NCBI RefSeq assembly: GCF_000420165.1
Contig: NZ_ATUK01000012.1
Span: forward strand, 62,001-126,000
Direction: 5' to 3'
DNA length: 64,000 nucleotides
DNA from: Thioalkalivibrio sp. AKL19
Lineage (GTDB): Bacteria > Pseudomonadota > Gammaproteobacteria > Ectothiorhodospirales > Ectothiorhodospiraceae
A program made the translations under genes and the position numbers. Each line of letters opens with the position of its first letter. The first letter of the stretch is position 1. The notes under the pieces are model-generated. The model ran no database searches and was not told the DNA's origin. It saw nothing but the letters and a program-made list of their open reading frames with translations. This document shows positions 54,802 to 64,000 of the stretch, one piece after another.

Positions 54802-55032
54802 TCAAACCGGATCCGGCTGACCGCCCTCCCCGGGGTTCGCGTTGCCCGCGGCCGCCGTTTCCGCCCAGCGCGTCATCACGCGCCCCCAACGATGGGCCGT
54901 CGCCGGGTCCAGTTCAATCTTGGTATAACGCCCGCCATCGCGGATAATAATCCGCAGTAGCGGAACCCCCGAGTCGTGCAGGATCTGGCGCAACTCCACG
55001 ACCTCGCCAAATGGCGCATCAATCGAATCCAT
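54802..55032 (-). CDS. Small conserved-looking hypothetical protein
   Basis: A 76-residue soluble protein starting MDSIDAPFGEVVELRQILHD. The core LLRIIIRDGGRYTKIELDPATAHRWGRVMTRWAET is dense with hydrophobic and charged residues and suggests a compact alpha/beta fold. I cannot assign a function. The ATG at 55030-55032 was chosen because a GGAGGAA ribosome-binding site lies about 12 nt upstream, and the coding character stops there. It is a monocistronic gene convergent with rpmBG and divergent from the EAL-HDOD gene. Confidence 0.7.
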   Translation of the reverse strand: MDSIDAPFGEVVELRQILHDSGVPLLRIIIRDGGRYTKIELDPATAHRWGRVMTRWAETAAAGNANPGEGGQPDPV

Positions 55033-55351
55033 GGTGCGTTTGTTCCTCCCGAGCCGGCCTGCCGCACGCAGTCGTGGCCGCCCATCCGTTTTGACCAAGG
55101 GAAACACTGAATAATGGACACGCTCGCGTTGGTACCCCAGGTTTTCCGAGACCAGGCGCGGCGTGCAGCGGGTGGTGGTTTCACCCGCCCGCTCGTAGTT
55201 GATGCGGGGCGCAACGCCGAATCCGCGACCCCGGGGCACCAACCCCTCAACCCGCTTTACGCAGGCTATGCACGGACCCGACCGCCCGTTGTTGATGGAA
55301 ACGGGCGTGCGCGCGAGCGTGTACATTAATCAGTATTTCCCTGGCGCAAGC
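55033..55351. other. Divergent noncoding region
   Basis: A 319-bp gap between two divergently oriented genes. It has no supported gene; several short frames cross it on both strands without conserved character. It must hold both promoters, but I could not place a convincing -35/-10 pair. An AT-rich patch at 55320-55342 (TACATTAATCAGTATTT) just before the EAL-HDOD gene is the likeliest promoter or leader of that gene. Confidence 0.4.
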
Positions 55352-56566
55352 ATGCAACCAATTTTTGTCGGCCGGCAACCCATCTTCGACGATCAGGACA
55401 ACCTGGTCGGCTTCGAACTCCTCTTTCGTGCCGGCCACCTGGAGACCGCCTCGGTCACCGACGGCGACCGGGCCACCTCCGACCTGCTGCGCAGCGCCTT
55501 CATCGACATCGGACTGGACCACCTGGTCGGCGAACACCTGGCCTTCGTCAACCTGACCCGCGGGTTTCTCGAGCACGAGGTCATTACCAGCCTCCCACCG
55601 GAACGGGTGGTGCTGGAGATTCTCGAGGATGTCGAGATCGATGCCGAGGTCATCGCCGCGGTCCGCCGCCTGAAGCACCGGGGCTTTCGCATTGCACTGG
55701 ATGACTACCAGTTCCAGGAGAGCCACGCCGAACTGGTCGAGCTTGCGGACCTGGTCAAGCTGGACGTGCTCACCCTGGGCCGCGAGCGCCTGGAACAGGA
55801 GGTCCACACGCTGCGCGACTTCGGCGTGGAGCTGCTGGCCGAGAAGGTCGAGTCCCCGGAGGACTACGCCCATTGCCAGCACCTCGGCTTCAGCCTGTTC
55901 CAGGGGTTCCATCTGTCCTTCCCCCACGTGATCGAAGGCCAGCGCCTGGAGAGCCTCGAGCTCGCCCTGTTGCGGCTGCTGAAGGCCCTGCAGGCGCCCG
56001 ACCCCGAACCGGCAGAACTGGAGGAACTGATCGCCGCCGAACCGGGGCTGTCGATCCAGCTGCTACGCATCGCCAACAGTCCGGCCTACCGTGGCCGGGG
56101 CGCGACCGACTCCCTGTACGACGCGATCCTGCACCTGGGACAGGGACGCATCAAGCGCCTCGCGATGCTGATGGTATTGCACGGCTCCAGCGGACCGACC
56201 CAGGGGCTCGAGCAGGTCATGATCCGTGCCCGCATGGGCATGCTGATGGCCCGCGCCCTGGGCCTGCCACCGGAGGAATGCGAACGCTATTTCACCCTTG
56301 GCATGCTCTCCGGGATGGATCGCGTGCTGGGGGTGCCACTCCGGAGGATCCTGGGCGAGCTGCACCTCTCCAGCGATATGGAGCGGGCCCTGCTGGAGGG
56401 TGCCGGCCCACTGGCACCGCTGCTGGCGACCATCGACGCCTTCGAGGGCCCGGTCACTCCGCCGGACCCCGCCCATACCCCCGTGCCCGCGCCGGTCTCC
56501 AGCCGCCTCTATCTGGAGGCCGTGCGCTGGACCGAGGATCTGCTCGCGTCACTGGAAGAGGAATAG
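55352..56566 (+). CDS. EAL-HDOD (YuxH-like) signalling protein
   Basis: A 404-residue protein. Residues 1 to about 190 form an EAL-related domain starting QPIFVGRQPIFDDQDNLVGFELLFR. The EAL motif is ELL (22-24), and other catalytic acids are poorly matched, so it probably does not hydrolyse cyclic-di-GMP. Residues about 200-400 form an HDOD domain (EPGLSIQLLRIANSPAYRGR, AILHLGQGRIKRLAML). YuxH/CdgJ proteins of this kind regulate motility or surface behaviour without enzyme activity. The ATG at 55352 begins the conserved part. The chorismatase gene starts 3 bp after its stop. Confidence 0.9.
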   Translation: MQPIFVGRQPIFDDQDNLVGFELLFRAGHLETASVTDGDRATSDLLRSAFIDIGLDHLVGEHLAFVNLTRGFLEHEVITSLPPERVVLEILEDVEIDAEVIAAVRRLKHRGFRIALDDYQFQESHAELVELADLVKLDVLTLGRERLEQEVHTLRDFGVELLAEKVESPEDYAHCQHLGFSLFQGFHLSFPHVIEGQRLESLELALLRLLKALQAPDPEPAELEELIAAEPGLSIQLLRIANSPAYRGRGATDSLYDAILHLGQGRIKRLAMLMVLHGSSGPTQGLEQVMIRARMGMLMARALGLPPEECERYFTLGMLSGMDRVLGVPLRRILGELHLSSDMERALLEGAGPLAPLLATIDAFEGPVTPPDPAHTPVPAPVSSRLYLEAVRWTEDLLASLEEE

Positions 56567-56569
56567 GCG

Positions 56570-57517
56570 ATGACCCTCACCCTGCGCAGCCAGCTCATGC
56601 CGGAAGCCGCCACGGGCCCCGACTCGGGGTTGCGCATACGCTTGCGCGATCCGGCGGGGGTCGAAGCCGGCCGCGGAGCCCTGGAGGTACATCCCGGCCT
56701 GCGGGCCCTGCCCCCGGACGCCTATGCCGAGTACTGGACGGCCCGCGGAACGCCGCAGGCGAGCCAAGAGGGGCCCCTGCGCCTGCTGGAATACGACGAG
56801 GTCCTGTTCGCGAGCTGGGTCGGGCCGGACCACGATCTTCGGACACAGACGGAAGCGGCCTACCGCGCCCTGCTTGCCGCCTGCCGCACACGCGGCTTCC
56901 AGCACCCGGCCCGCATCTGGAACTTCTTCGGCAACATCCACGCGGAGGAGAACGGCATTGAACGCTACCAGGCATTCTGCATGGGCCGGGCCGACGCCCT
57001 GGAGGCCCTGGAGATCCCGCAGGCAGGCATGCCCGCGGCAACCGCGATCGGCAGCGACCAACGTGCACTGGTCATCTACCTGATCGCCACGCGGACCCCG
57101 GCCGAGCCCATCGAAAACCCCCGGCAGGTCAGCGCCTATCACTACCCGGAACGCTACAGCCCGAAGAGCCCGACCTTCGCCCGAGCCACCCGCCTGGCGA
57201 CGAACGACGGCCCGCTGATCCTGCTCTCCGGAACCGCCAGCATTGTCGGCCACGAGAGCCGGCATCCCGACGATGTCGTCGCCCAGGCGCGCGAGACCCT
57301 CGCCAACCTCCAGGCGCTGCATGACACCGCCGGGCGCGAGCTGCCCCGACCATCGTGGCTGCGGGTCTACCTGCGCCACCCGGAGCATCGACCCCGGGTC
57401 GCCGCCGTGCTGGCCGAACACTACAACGCGGCTCACCCGGGCCCCACGGTGCAATGGGTGCGCGGCGACATCTGTCGCCAGGAGCTGCTGCTGGAGATCG
57501 AGGGCGTGCATGCCTGA
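56570..57517 (+). CDS. Chorismatase / FkbO-XanB2 family protein
   Basis: A 315-residue protein of the chorismate-hydrolysing family (FkbO, Hyg5, XanB2). Conserved stretches are RIWNFFGNIHAEENGIERYQAFCMGRADAL, PAATAIGS, PRQVSAYHYPERYSPKSPTFARA and SIVGHESRHPDD. Members cleave chorismate to pyruvate plus hydroxybenzoate or a cyclohexadiene acid; XanB2 supplies 3- and 4-hydroxybenzoate for pigment and ubiquinone. Which product is made here cannot be read. The protein lacks a signal peptide and is cytosolic. It lies between the EAL-HDOD gene and mutM, overlapping mutM by 8 bp. Confidence 0.88.
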   Translation: MTLTLRSQLMPEAATGPDSGLRIRLRDPAGVEAGRGALEVHPGLRALPPDAYAEYWTARGTPQASQEGPLRLLEYDEVLFASWVGPDHDLRTQTEAAYRALLAACRTRGFQHPARIWNFFGNIHAEENGIERYQAFCMGRADALEALEIPQAGMPAATAIGSDQRALVIYLIATRTPAEPIENPRQVSAYHYPERYSPKSPTFARATRLATNDGPLILLSGTASIVGHESRHPDDVVAQARETLANLQALHDTAGRELPRPSWLRVYLRHPEHRPRVAAVLAEHYNAAHPGPTVQWVRGDICRQELLLEIEGVHA

Positions 57518-58325
57518 ACTGCCAGAGGTCGAGACCACCCGGCGCGGCCTCGCACCCCTTCTGGCGGGACGCCGCATCACGGCCTTCGAGATCCGCGACC
57601 CGCGCCTGCGTTGGCCGGTGCCGGGCGAGCTGGCCCGGCAACTGGCCGGCGCCCGCGTGCGTGGCCTCGTCCGGCGCGCGAAATACCTGCTGCTGGAGAC
57701 CGACCGCGCGGGCCTGCTACTGCACCTGGGGATGTCCGGCAGCCTGCGCCACTGCACGCCGGAGATCCCGCTGCGCCGGCACGACCATCTGATCCTGCAC
57801 CTCGACAACGGCTACCAGATCCGGCTGCATGATCCGCGCCGCTTCGGCTGCTGCCTGCCACTCCCACCCGACGGCACCCCCCATCCGTTGCTCGCGGGAC
57901 TGGGGCCGGAACCGCTGGACTCCGCGTTCGACGGCGACTACCTGTTCCGGCGCAGCCGGGGCCGGCGCAGCCCGGTCAAGGCCTTCGTCATGGACCAGGC
58001 CATCGTGGTTGGGGTCGGCAATATCTACGCCACCGAGGCCCTGTTCCTCGCCGGGATCCGCCCGGGGCGCGCGGCCGGCCGGGTCACCCGCGCCGAGTAC
58101 CAGCGCCTGGCGCTGCACATCAAGGCGGTGCTGGCCGAGGCCATCGAACAGGGCGGGACCACCCTGCGTGACTTTCTGCGCGAGGACGGCACCCACGGCT
58201 ATTTCCGCCAGTCCCTGCGGGTGTACGGCCGCGCCGGAGAGCCCTGCCCTGTATGCGGCGGTGTCCTGCGCACCCGCCGCATCGGCCAGCGCGCCAGCAG
58301 TTACTGCCCCACCTGCCAGAAATAG
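57510..58325 (+). CDS. mutM: Formamidopyrimidine-DNA glycosylase MutM (Fpg)
   Basis: A 271-residue base-excision repair enzyme of normal length. After Met removal, P2 and E3 (MPELPEVET) are the catalytic nucleophile and acid. A Lys near 57 (RRAKYLLLE) is the conserved phosphate contact. The C-terminal zinc finger is CPVCGGVLRTRRIGQRASSYCPTCQ. It removes 8-oxoguanine and formamidopyrimidines opposite C. It starts at an ATG overlapping the chorismatase stop by 8 bp, so it is translationally coupled to it. A large inverted repeat follows. Confidence 0.98.
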   Translation: MPELPEVETTRRGLAPLLAGRRITAFEIRDPRLRWPVPGELARQLAGARVRGLVRRAKYLLLETDRAGLLLHLGMSGSLRHCTPEIPLRRHDHLILHLDNGYQIRLHDPRRFGCCLPLPPDGTPHPLLAGLGPEPLDSAFDGDYLFRRSRGRRSPVKAFVMDQAIVVGVGNIYATEALFLAGIRPGRAAGRVTRAEYQRLALHIKAVLAEAIEQGGTTLRDFLREDGTHGYFRQSLRVYGRAGEPCPVCGGVLRTRRIGQRASSYCPTCQK

Positions 58326-58355
58326 CTCCCGCTCGGGGTGCCGCAAGGCTTTTTG

Positions 58356-58532
58356 TTCACCACAGAGGGCACGGAGGACACAGAGAAATTCGATAGCGGG
58401 ACGGAAGGCTGGCGCGGCTCCGGGCCTACGCAAGTGGCTCACGCCCGCCCCCCGAAAGGGGACGCTGACCAGGATTCATTCCGGATCCGTGACTGATTTT
58501 CTCTGTGCACTCTGTGCCCTCTGTGGTTCATC
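58356..58532. repeat. Inverted repeat of the CCACAGAGGGCAC...CACAGAGAAA type after mutM
   Basis: Left arm 58356-58388 reads TTCACCACAGAGGGCACGGA and on to CACAGAGAAA. The right arm 58497-58532 reads the reverse complement of a nearly identical sequence. The arms match at about 28 of 32 positions and are separated by about 105 bp. It fills the mutM-ABC-transporter gap between convergent genes and gives false ORFs such as NHRGHRVHREN. The repeat type recurs in many bacterial genomes. Confidence 0.8.
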
Positions 58533-58548
58533 CAGAAGGCGGCCTGGT

Positions 58549-60165
<1,617 letters not shown>

Positions 60166-60167
60166 GC

Positions 60168-61436
60168 TCAGCGCACCCCGCCACTGGTGGCACCGGCGGC
60201 GCCGGCGGCCGGACGGGCCCCGGCATCGCGATTGGCGGTGCGCGCCGCCGAGCGGGCGTGCGGGTCCACCGCGTCGCGCAGGGCCTCTCCGATCAGGTTG
60301 TAGGCGAACACGGTGAGGAAGATCGCCCCGCCGGGGAAGGCCGCCATCCACCAGTTGAAGGTGGAGCTTTGCACGGCCTGGTTCAGCATCTGGCCCCAGG
60401 AGGGGTCATCGACCAGGCCGAGGCCGAGGAACGAGAGCGTGGCCTCGGCGAGGATCGCGGAGGCCACCCCGAAACTGGCGGCGACCAGGATCGGCGCAAT
60501 CCCGTTCGGCAGCATATGCCGGAACAGGATCGACGGCAGCGACAGGCCCGATGCGATCGCCCCCTGCACGAAGTCCTGCTGGCGCAGGCGCAGGAACTCC
60601 GCGCGCACGTAGCGCGCATAGCCCGACCATGATGTCAGACCGATGATCAGCATCATCAGATACAGCGAGCGGCCGAAGAAAGCGACGAAGGTCAGCAACA
60701 GGAACAGCGTCGGGATGGCCTCGAAGATCTCCACCAGGCGCATCCCGATGATGTCCACGATGCCCGAGAAATAGCCCATCAACCCGCCCAGGATCACCCC
60801 GATCCCCAGCGCGATTCCGGTCGCGATGAAGCCGATGGACAGCGCAATCCGCGAGGCATGGATCATGCGCGAGAGCACGTCGGCACCGGTATCGTCGGTA
60901 CCGAACCAGTGCACCCGTTCGAGGGACTCGCGCGGGGCCTCCAGGCCCGTATCGGCGTAGTCGCGCAGGTAGTCGCGCGGTGAGTACGGGATCGGCGCGC
61001 GGATCACCGTCTGGTACTCGCCCATCCGCTCGGCCTCGCGGTACTGCTCGTGGACCACCAGTGATGGCGGCGAGACCGTCTGCCAGGCCACCACCGCCAG
61101 TACCGCGCCGAGCACCGCCCACAGGCCGAAGCGTCGCCATGGCCGGCCGGGTAGCCACCAGAAGACCAGCGCGAGCACCAGCATGCCGAACAGGGTCACG
61201 TCGGCCGCCGTCAGGTAGCGCAGAAACGGCATGGACCACGCGCCGTCGGCGGTCTGCAGCAGCAGCGGGTGGGACGTCGCGAGTACCGGCGCGAGGATCG
61301 CCACCAGCGTCAGCAGCGCGATCCACCCGATCCCCAGGCGCGCGCCCCAGCGCAGCAGGACCTCGCCCACCACGCGCCGTACCCAGGAACGACTGCGGCG
61401 CTCCCCGGTTTCCGGATTGGATCGGGCCTCAGTCAT
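60168..61436 (-). CDS. yejE: Peptide ABC transporter permease (OppC/YejE-like)
   Basis: A 422-residue permease. An N-terminal polar region is followed by a membrane helix (about 32-54, LGIGWIALLTLVAILAPVLATS), an extra pair of helices and an insertion (about 75-180), and the OppC core, with FGTDDTGADVLSRMIHASRIALSIGF and EAATLSFLGLG-like AEATLSFLGLGLVDDPSWG. The insertion of about 120 residues before the core is a feature of the YejE type. Start is an ATG overlapping the OppB-like stop by 8 bp. Confidence 0.93.
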   Translation of the reverse strand: MTEARSNPETGERRSRSWVRRVVGEVLLRWGARLGIGWIALLTLVAILAPVLATSHPLLLQTADGAWSMPFLRYLTAADVTLFGMLVLALVFWWLPGRPWRRFGLWAVLGAVLAVVAWQTVSPPSLVVHEQYREAERMGEYQTVIRAPIPYSPRDYLRDYADTGLEAPRESLERVHWFGTDDTGADVLSRMIHASRIALSIGFIATGIALGIGVILGGLMGYFSGIVDIIGMRLVEIFEAIPTLFLLLTFVAFFGRSLYLMMLIIGLTSWSGYARYVRAEFLRLRQQDFVQGAIASGLSLPSILFRHMLPNGIAPILVAASFGVASAILAEATLSFLGLGLVDDPSWGQMLNQAVQSSTFNWWMAAFPGGAIFLTVFAYNLIGEALRDAVDPHARSAARTANRDAGARPAAGAAGATSGGVR

Positions 61437-62808
61437 AGTTCACCCGCGGGTCGACGATGGCATAGGCAAGATCGGCCAGCAGGTAGCCAACCAGGGTCAG
61501 CATGCCGGAGATCAGGGTGATCGACAGCACCAGCTCGCGGTCGCGCGTCTGCACGGCCTCCACCGCCAGCTTGCCCATGCCGTCGATGGAAAAGATCGCC
61601 TCCACGATGACCGAGCCCGCCAGCAGCGAGGGCAGCAAGGTGGCCGACACGGTGATCAGCGGCAGCAGGGAATTGCGGAACACGTGGCGCCACAGCACGT
61701 CGTGCTCGGCCACCCCCTTGGCGCGCGCCGTGCGCGCGTAATCCGAGGTCAGGTTCTCCAGCACCGCCGAGCGCGACAGCTTGGCCAGGAATGCCAGCCC
61801 GCCGTAGGACAGGCACAGCACCGGCAGCACCAGGTGCCAGGCCCGGTCCAGCAGGAAGCCCGGCACCATGCTGCCCGGTGCCAGGCCCAGCGCCAGCGCC
61901 AGCCCGGCACCCAGCCCCAGCGTGCCTAGGTAGAAGCCGCGCAGGACACCCCAGTCGCTGTGCGCCATCAGCCAGCCGACCGCGGCCCCGACGATCACGG
62001 CCACCGCCGTACTGACCGTCCCGGCCACCGCCAGGTCGCGGAACATCAGCCAGCCACAGAGCGCCCCGAGCACGGCGCCCAGCCCGCCGCGAATCCGGGC
62101 CGGCAGGGTACGGGCGAGGTAGATCCCCAGGGCCACCCCCAGAAACGGCAGGATCAGCAGCAACGGCAGCGCCCAGACCACCTCCACCGTGGGCAGGAAG
62201 GTCATGTCCAGCGCCGCGCGCTGGCTGAGCCCCCCGGTGGGGAACCACTGCCAGAACTGGTCGGAGGCAAAAAAGCCGATCAGCAGCACCCCCGCCAGCA
62301 TGGTCGGCACCGACCACAGGGCCAGCAGCACGACGCCCGATTGTGAATCGAAGGCCTGGCCATGCTGGGTGGCCGCGCGCACCCCCACGGCGACGGCCAC
62401 GATATAGATCAGGGGGATGGACAGCACGTTCAGCAACAGCGTGATCGGGAGGCGCTCCGCGATCAGGTCGATCACCGGTCGGCCGTAGCGGAAACTGGTC
62501 CCCAGGTTGGGGGCCTTGAGGTGCGGCCAGCCGGTCAGCGAGCCATCCTCGTCCTGGGCAAAGCCGACCGGCGAGATGTTGTTCAGCCAGCGCCCGAACT
62601 GCACCGGTGCCGGCTGATCCAGGCCATAGAGGCGGTTGTAGTACTCCTCCATCGCCTTCTGCGCCTGTGGCTCCAGGCCCTGCCCCTCCACCAGCGTGAG
62701 GGCGCTGATACCGCCGGGTGCGGCGGCCATCACTGCGAACACCACCACGGTGATGCCGAACAGGGTCGGGACCATCAGGATCATCCGGCGCAGGATGTAG
62801 GTCAGCAT
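61429..62808 (-). CDS. yejB: Peptide ABC transporter permease (OppB/YejB-like), enlarged
   Basis: A 459-residue permease; ordinary OppB is about 310-370. The N-terminal helix (MLTYILRRMILMVPTLFGI) and the C-terminal domain (RTARAKGVAEHDVLWRHVFRNSLLPLI, GMGKLAVEAVQTRDRELVL) are standard. The extra length lies between about 220 and 320, where several hydrophobic segments are added (VLGALCGWLMFRDLAVAGTVSTAVAVIVGAAVGWLMA and LGTLGLGAGLALALGLAP). Start is an ATG, and it overlaps the OppC-like gene by 8 bp. Confidence 0.92.
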   Translation of the reverse strand: MLTYILRRMILMVPTLFGITVVVFAVMAAAPGGISALTLVEGQGLEPQAQKAMEEYYNRLYGLDQPAPVQFGRWLNNISPVGFAQDEDGSLTGWPHLKAPNLGTSFRYGRPVIDLIAERLPITLLLNVLSIPLIYIVAVAVGVRAATQHGQAFDSQSGVVLLALWSVPTMLAGVLLIGFFASDQFWQWFPTGGLSQRAALDMTFLPTVEVVWALPLLLILPFLGVALGIYLARTLPARIRGGLGAVLGALCGWLMFRDLAVAGTVSTAVAVIVGAAVGWLMAHSDWGVLRGFYLGTLGLGAGLALALGLAPGSMVPGFLLDRAWHLVLPVLCLSYGGLAFLAKLSRSAVLENLTSDYARTARAKGVAEHDVLWRHVFRNSLLPLITVSATLLPSLLAGSVIVEAIFSIDGMGKLAVEAVQTRDRELVLSITLISGMLTLVGYLLADLAYAIVDPRVNYD

Positions 62809-62855
62809 CGCGCGCGCCGGGTTCCTGTCGCTTCAGCTGCCATGCGCATCGCCGG

Positions 62856-64000
62856 CTACTGCCCGTAGCGCTGCAGTTCGAACGGGACGAAGATCTCCAG
62901 CGGCACCGCGCCAAGATTGAGCCCCAGCGCCGTCTGCTCCAGGTTCTGGATACGCCGGTCGATGAAGGCCAGGGTCTGGCGGCGCATCAGGAACGTGTAC
63001 GGCTGATCCTCGTGCAGGATGCGCTCGGCCTCGCGCCACAACTCCATGCGCGCGGGCTCGTCGACCTCGCCGCGTGCCGCCTCGATCACGGAGTCCATTT
63101 CTGGGTTCTCGTAATGGATAAAGTTGTCACCACCGGAGACGGTCTGGCTGGAGTGGAACATCTGGTAGATGTCCACCTCCACGCCGCTGGTCCAGCCCAG
63201 CGTGATGGCATCGAAGTCCTGGCGACTGAGCTGCTCCAGCATCACCGACCACTCGGTCGGCTGCGGCTTCATCTCGACCCCGGCACGGGCGTAGAGGTCG
63301 CGCAGGAACAGCGCGATGCGACGGGTGTCCTCGTTGTCCTGGAAGTAGGTCAGTTCGAAGGAAAACGGCTCGCCGTCCTCGTTGACCAGCACGCCATCGC
63401 GGTTGCGCTCGCGGTAACCGGCCTCGGCCAGAAGCTCCAGGGCACGCTCGACGTCGTACGGGATCGGATCGAGATCCGGATTGTGCTGCTCGCTGCGCGG
63501 GGAGAACGGGGAGATCGCGCGCTCGGCATACCCCAGCATGACCTCCTCGATCAGCCGGTCGACGTCGGTCAGGTAGCTCATCGCCTTGCGCACACGCGGG
63601 TCGGCGAAGCGCGTCGGTTCCCCATCGCGGCGCTGGTTCCACGCGATGTAGGAATAACCAGCGGTGGGGCTCATGTACTCGTGGGTGTCCGCGCGCTCGC
63701 GCAGGGCCTCGTCGTCGCGCAGCCGGGCATATTCGCGCGGGCGCGCCCCGTAGACGTCGATATCGCGGTTGCGGAAGGTGGTCAGACGCGCACTGTCGTT
63801 CTGGATCACGCGCCACACCAGGCGGTCCAGCGGCGGCTCCACCGGCCCCCAGTAGCGCGGGTTGCGCTCCAGCTCGATGCGGCCGGCGTCCGGGGTCCAC
63901 CCGGTCGGGTCCTCGAGGCGGTACGGCCCGGAGCCGAGCAGGATGCCGCGCGACTCGTTGAAGGTCTCGGGCTCCTGCAGGTAGCGCTCGTAGAAGTGCT
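62856..64000 (-). CDS. Peptide-binding protein of ABC transporter (partial, N-terminus beyond window)
   Basis: The C-terminal 380 or so residues of an extracytoplasmic solute-binding protein of family 5 (SBP_bac_5, YejA/OppA-like). The open frame continues unbroken to the right edge, with LGSGPYRLEDPTGWTPDAGRIELERN near the edge. Later elements are RFADPRVRKAMSYLTDVDRLI and EEAGYR-like (here LLAEAGYRERNRDGVLVNEDGEPFSFELTYFQDNEDTRRI). It binds peptides in the periplasm. The signal peptide is outside the window. It lies 47 bp upstream of the OppB-like gene, completing a yejA-B-E-F-type operon. Confidence 0.92.
   Translation of the reverse strand, partial: HFYERYLQEPETFNESRGILLGSGPYRLEDPTGWTPDAGRIELERNPRYWGPVEPPLDRLVWRVIQNDSARLTTFRNRDIDVYGARPREYARLRDDEALRERADTHEYMSPTAGYSYIAWNQRRDGEPTRFADPRVRKAMSYLTDVDRLIEEVMLGYAERAISPFSPRSEQHNPDLDPIPYDVERALELLAEAGYRERNRDGVLVNEDGEPFSFELTYFQDNEDTRRIALFLRDLYARAGVEMKPQPTEWSVMLEQLSRQDFDAITLGWTSGVEVDIYQMFHSSQTVSGGDNFIHYENPEMDSVIEAARGEVDEPARMELWREAERILHEDQPYTFLMRRQTLAFIDRRIQNLEQTALGLNLGAVPLEIFVPFELQRYGQ

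Overview
The window is a GC-rich, tightly packed bacterial chromosome segment. Gene order (ruvC-yebC, rng-yhdP-tldD-pmbA, purMN divergent from a DUF2066-PgsA-like-PerM-Hda block, rpmB-rpmG, mutM) and protein families (Hda, YhdP, YejBEF, HDOD/EAL proteins) point to a gammaproteobacterium. A DsrE-family sulfur-relay protein, a rhodanese and overall style suggest a sulfur-oxidising Ectothiorhodospiraceae/Thioalkalivibrio-like organism; this last step is inference. The AspRS carries the residues of the non-discriminating type, so Asn-tRNA is probably made by transamidation.

Layout. 1-5.4 kb (minus): ruvA (partial), ruvC, yebC, a small hydrolase, aspS, a DUF502 membrane protein and an FmdB-type zinc-ribbon protein. 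5.5-8.2 kb (plus): DsrE-like protein, short-chain dehydrogenase, fused SpmA/SpmB-type membrane protein. 8.2-17 kb (minus): a large soluble hybrid histidine kinase, two small proteins, and an RND efflux pump with its adaptor. 17.2-24.5 kb (plus): MIF-like tautomerase, proS, a DUF3800 cassette that looks inserted, an SLC13 transporter, a lipoprotein, an ArsC-like protein, WrbA and DUF2069, with an acylphosphatase on the minus strand. 24.5-28.4 kb: nested inverted repeats, then hda, PerM, a CDP-alcohol phosphatidyltransferase and DUF2066 (minus). 28.6-32.6 kb (plus): purM, purN, DUF3108 and a dihydrolipoamide-dehydrogenase-like flavoprotein. 32.6-36.5 kb (minus): frameshifted diguanylate cyclase, GGDEF-EAL sensor protein, rhodanese, cold-shock protein. 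36.9-52.2 kb (minus): M48 protease, pmbA, small unknown gene, tldD, nitrilase, yhdP, rng, PerM, unknown, inactive-looking amidotransferase, LysR regulator. 52.4-58.3 kb: EAL protein, rpmB, rpmG, a small unknown (minus), EAL-HDOD protein, chorismatase and mutM. 58.5-64 kb (minus): Yej-type peptide ABC transporter, with its binding protein cut by the right edge.

Most of the window is ordinary housekeeping. The most interesting part is 19369-20329: a promoter, a structured leader with three hairpins and a DUF3800 gene, bounded by an exact 11-bp direct repeat that separates the SLC13 start codon from a ribosome-binding-site-like sequence. Other points are three unrelated inverted-repeat families at gene ends, a 24-bp perfect palindrome just before rng, an amidotransferase homologue lacking the catalytic Cys and His, and a diguanylate cyclase broken by two small indels. 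No tRNA, rRNA or CRISPR array was seen.
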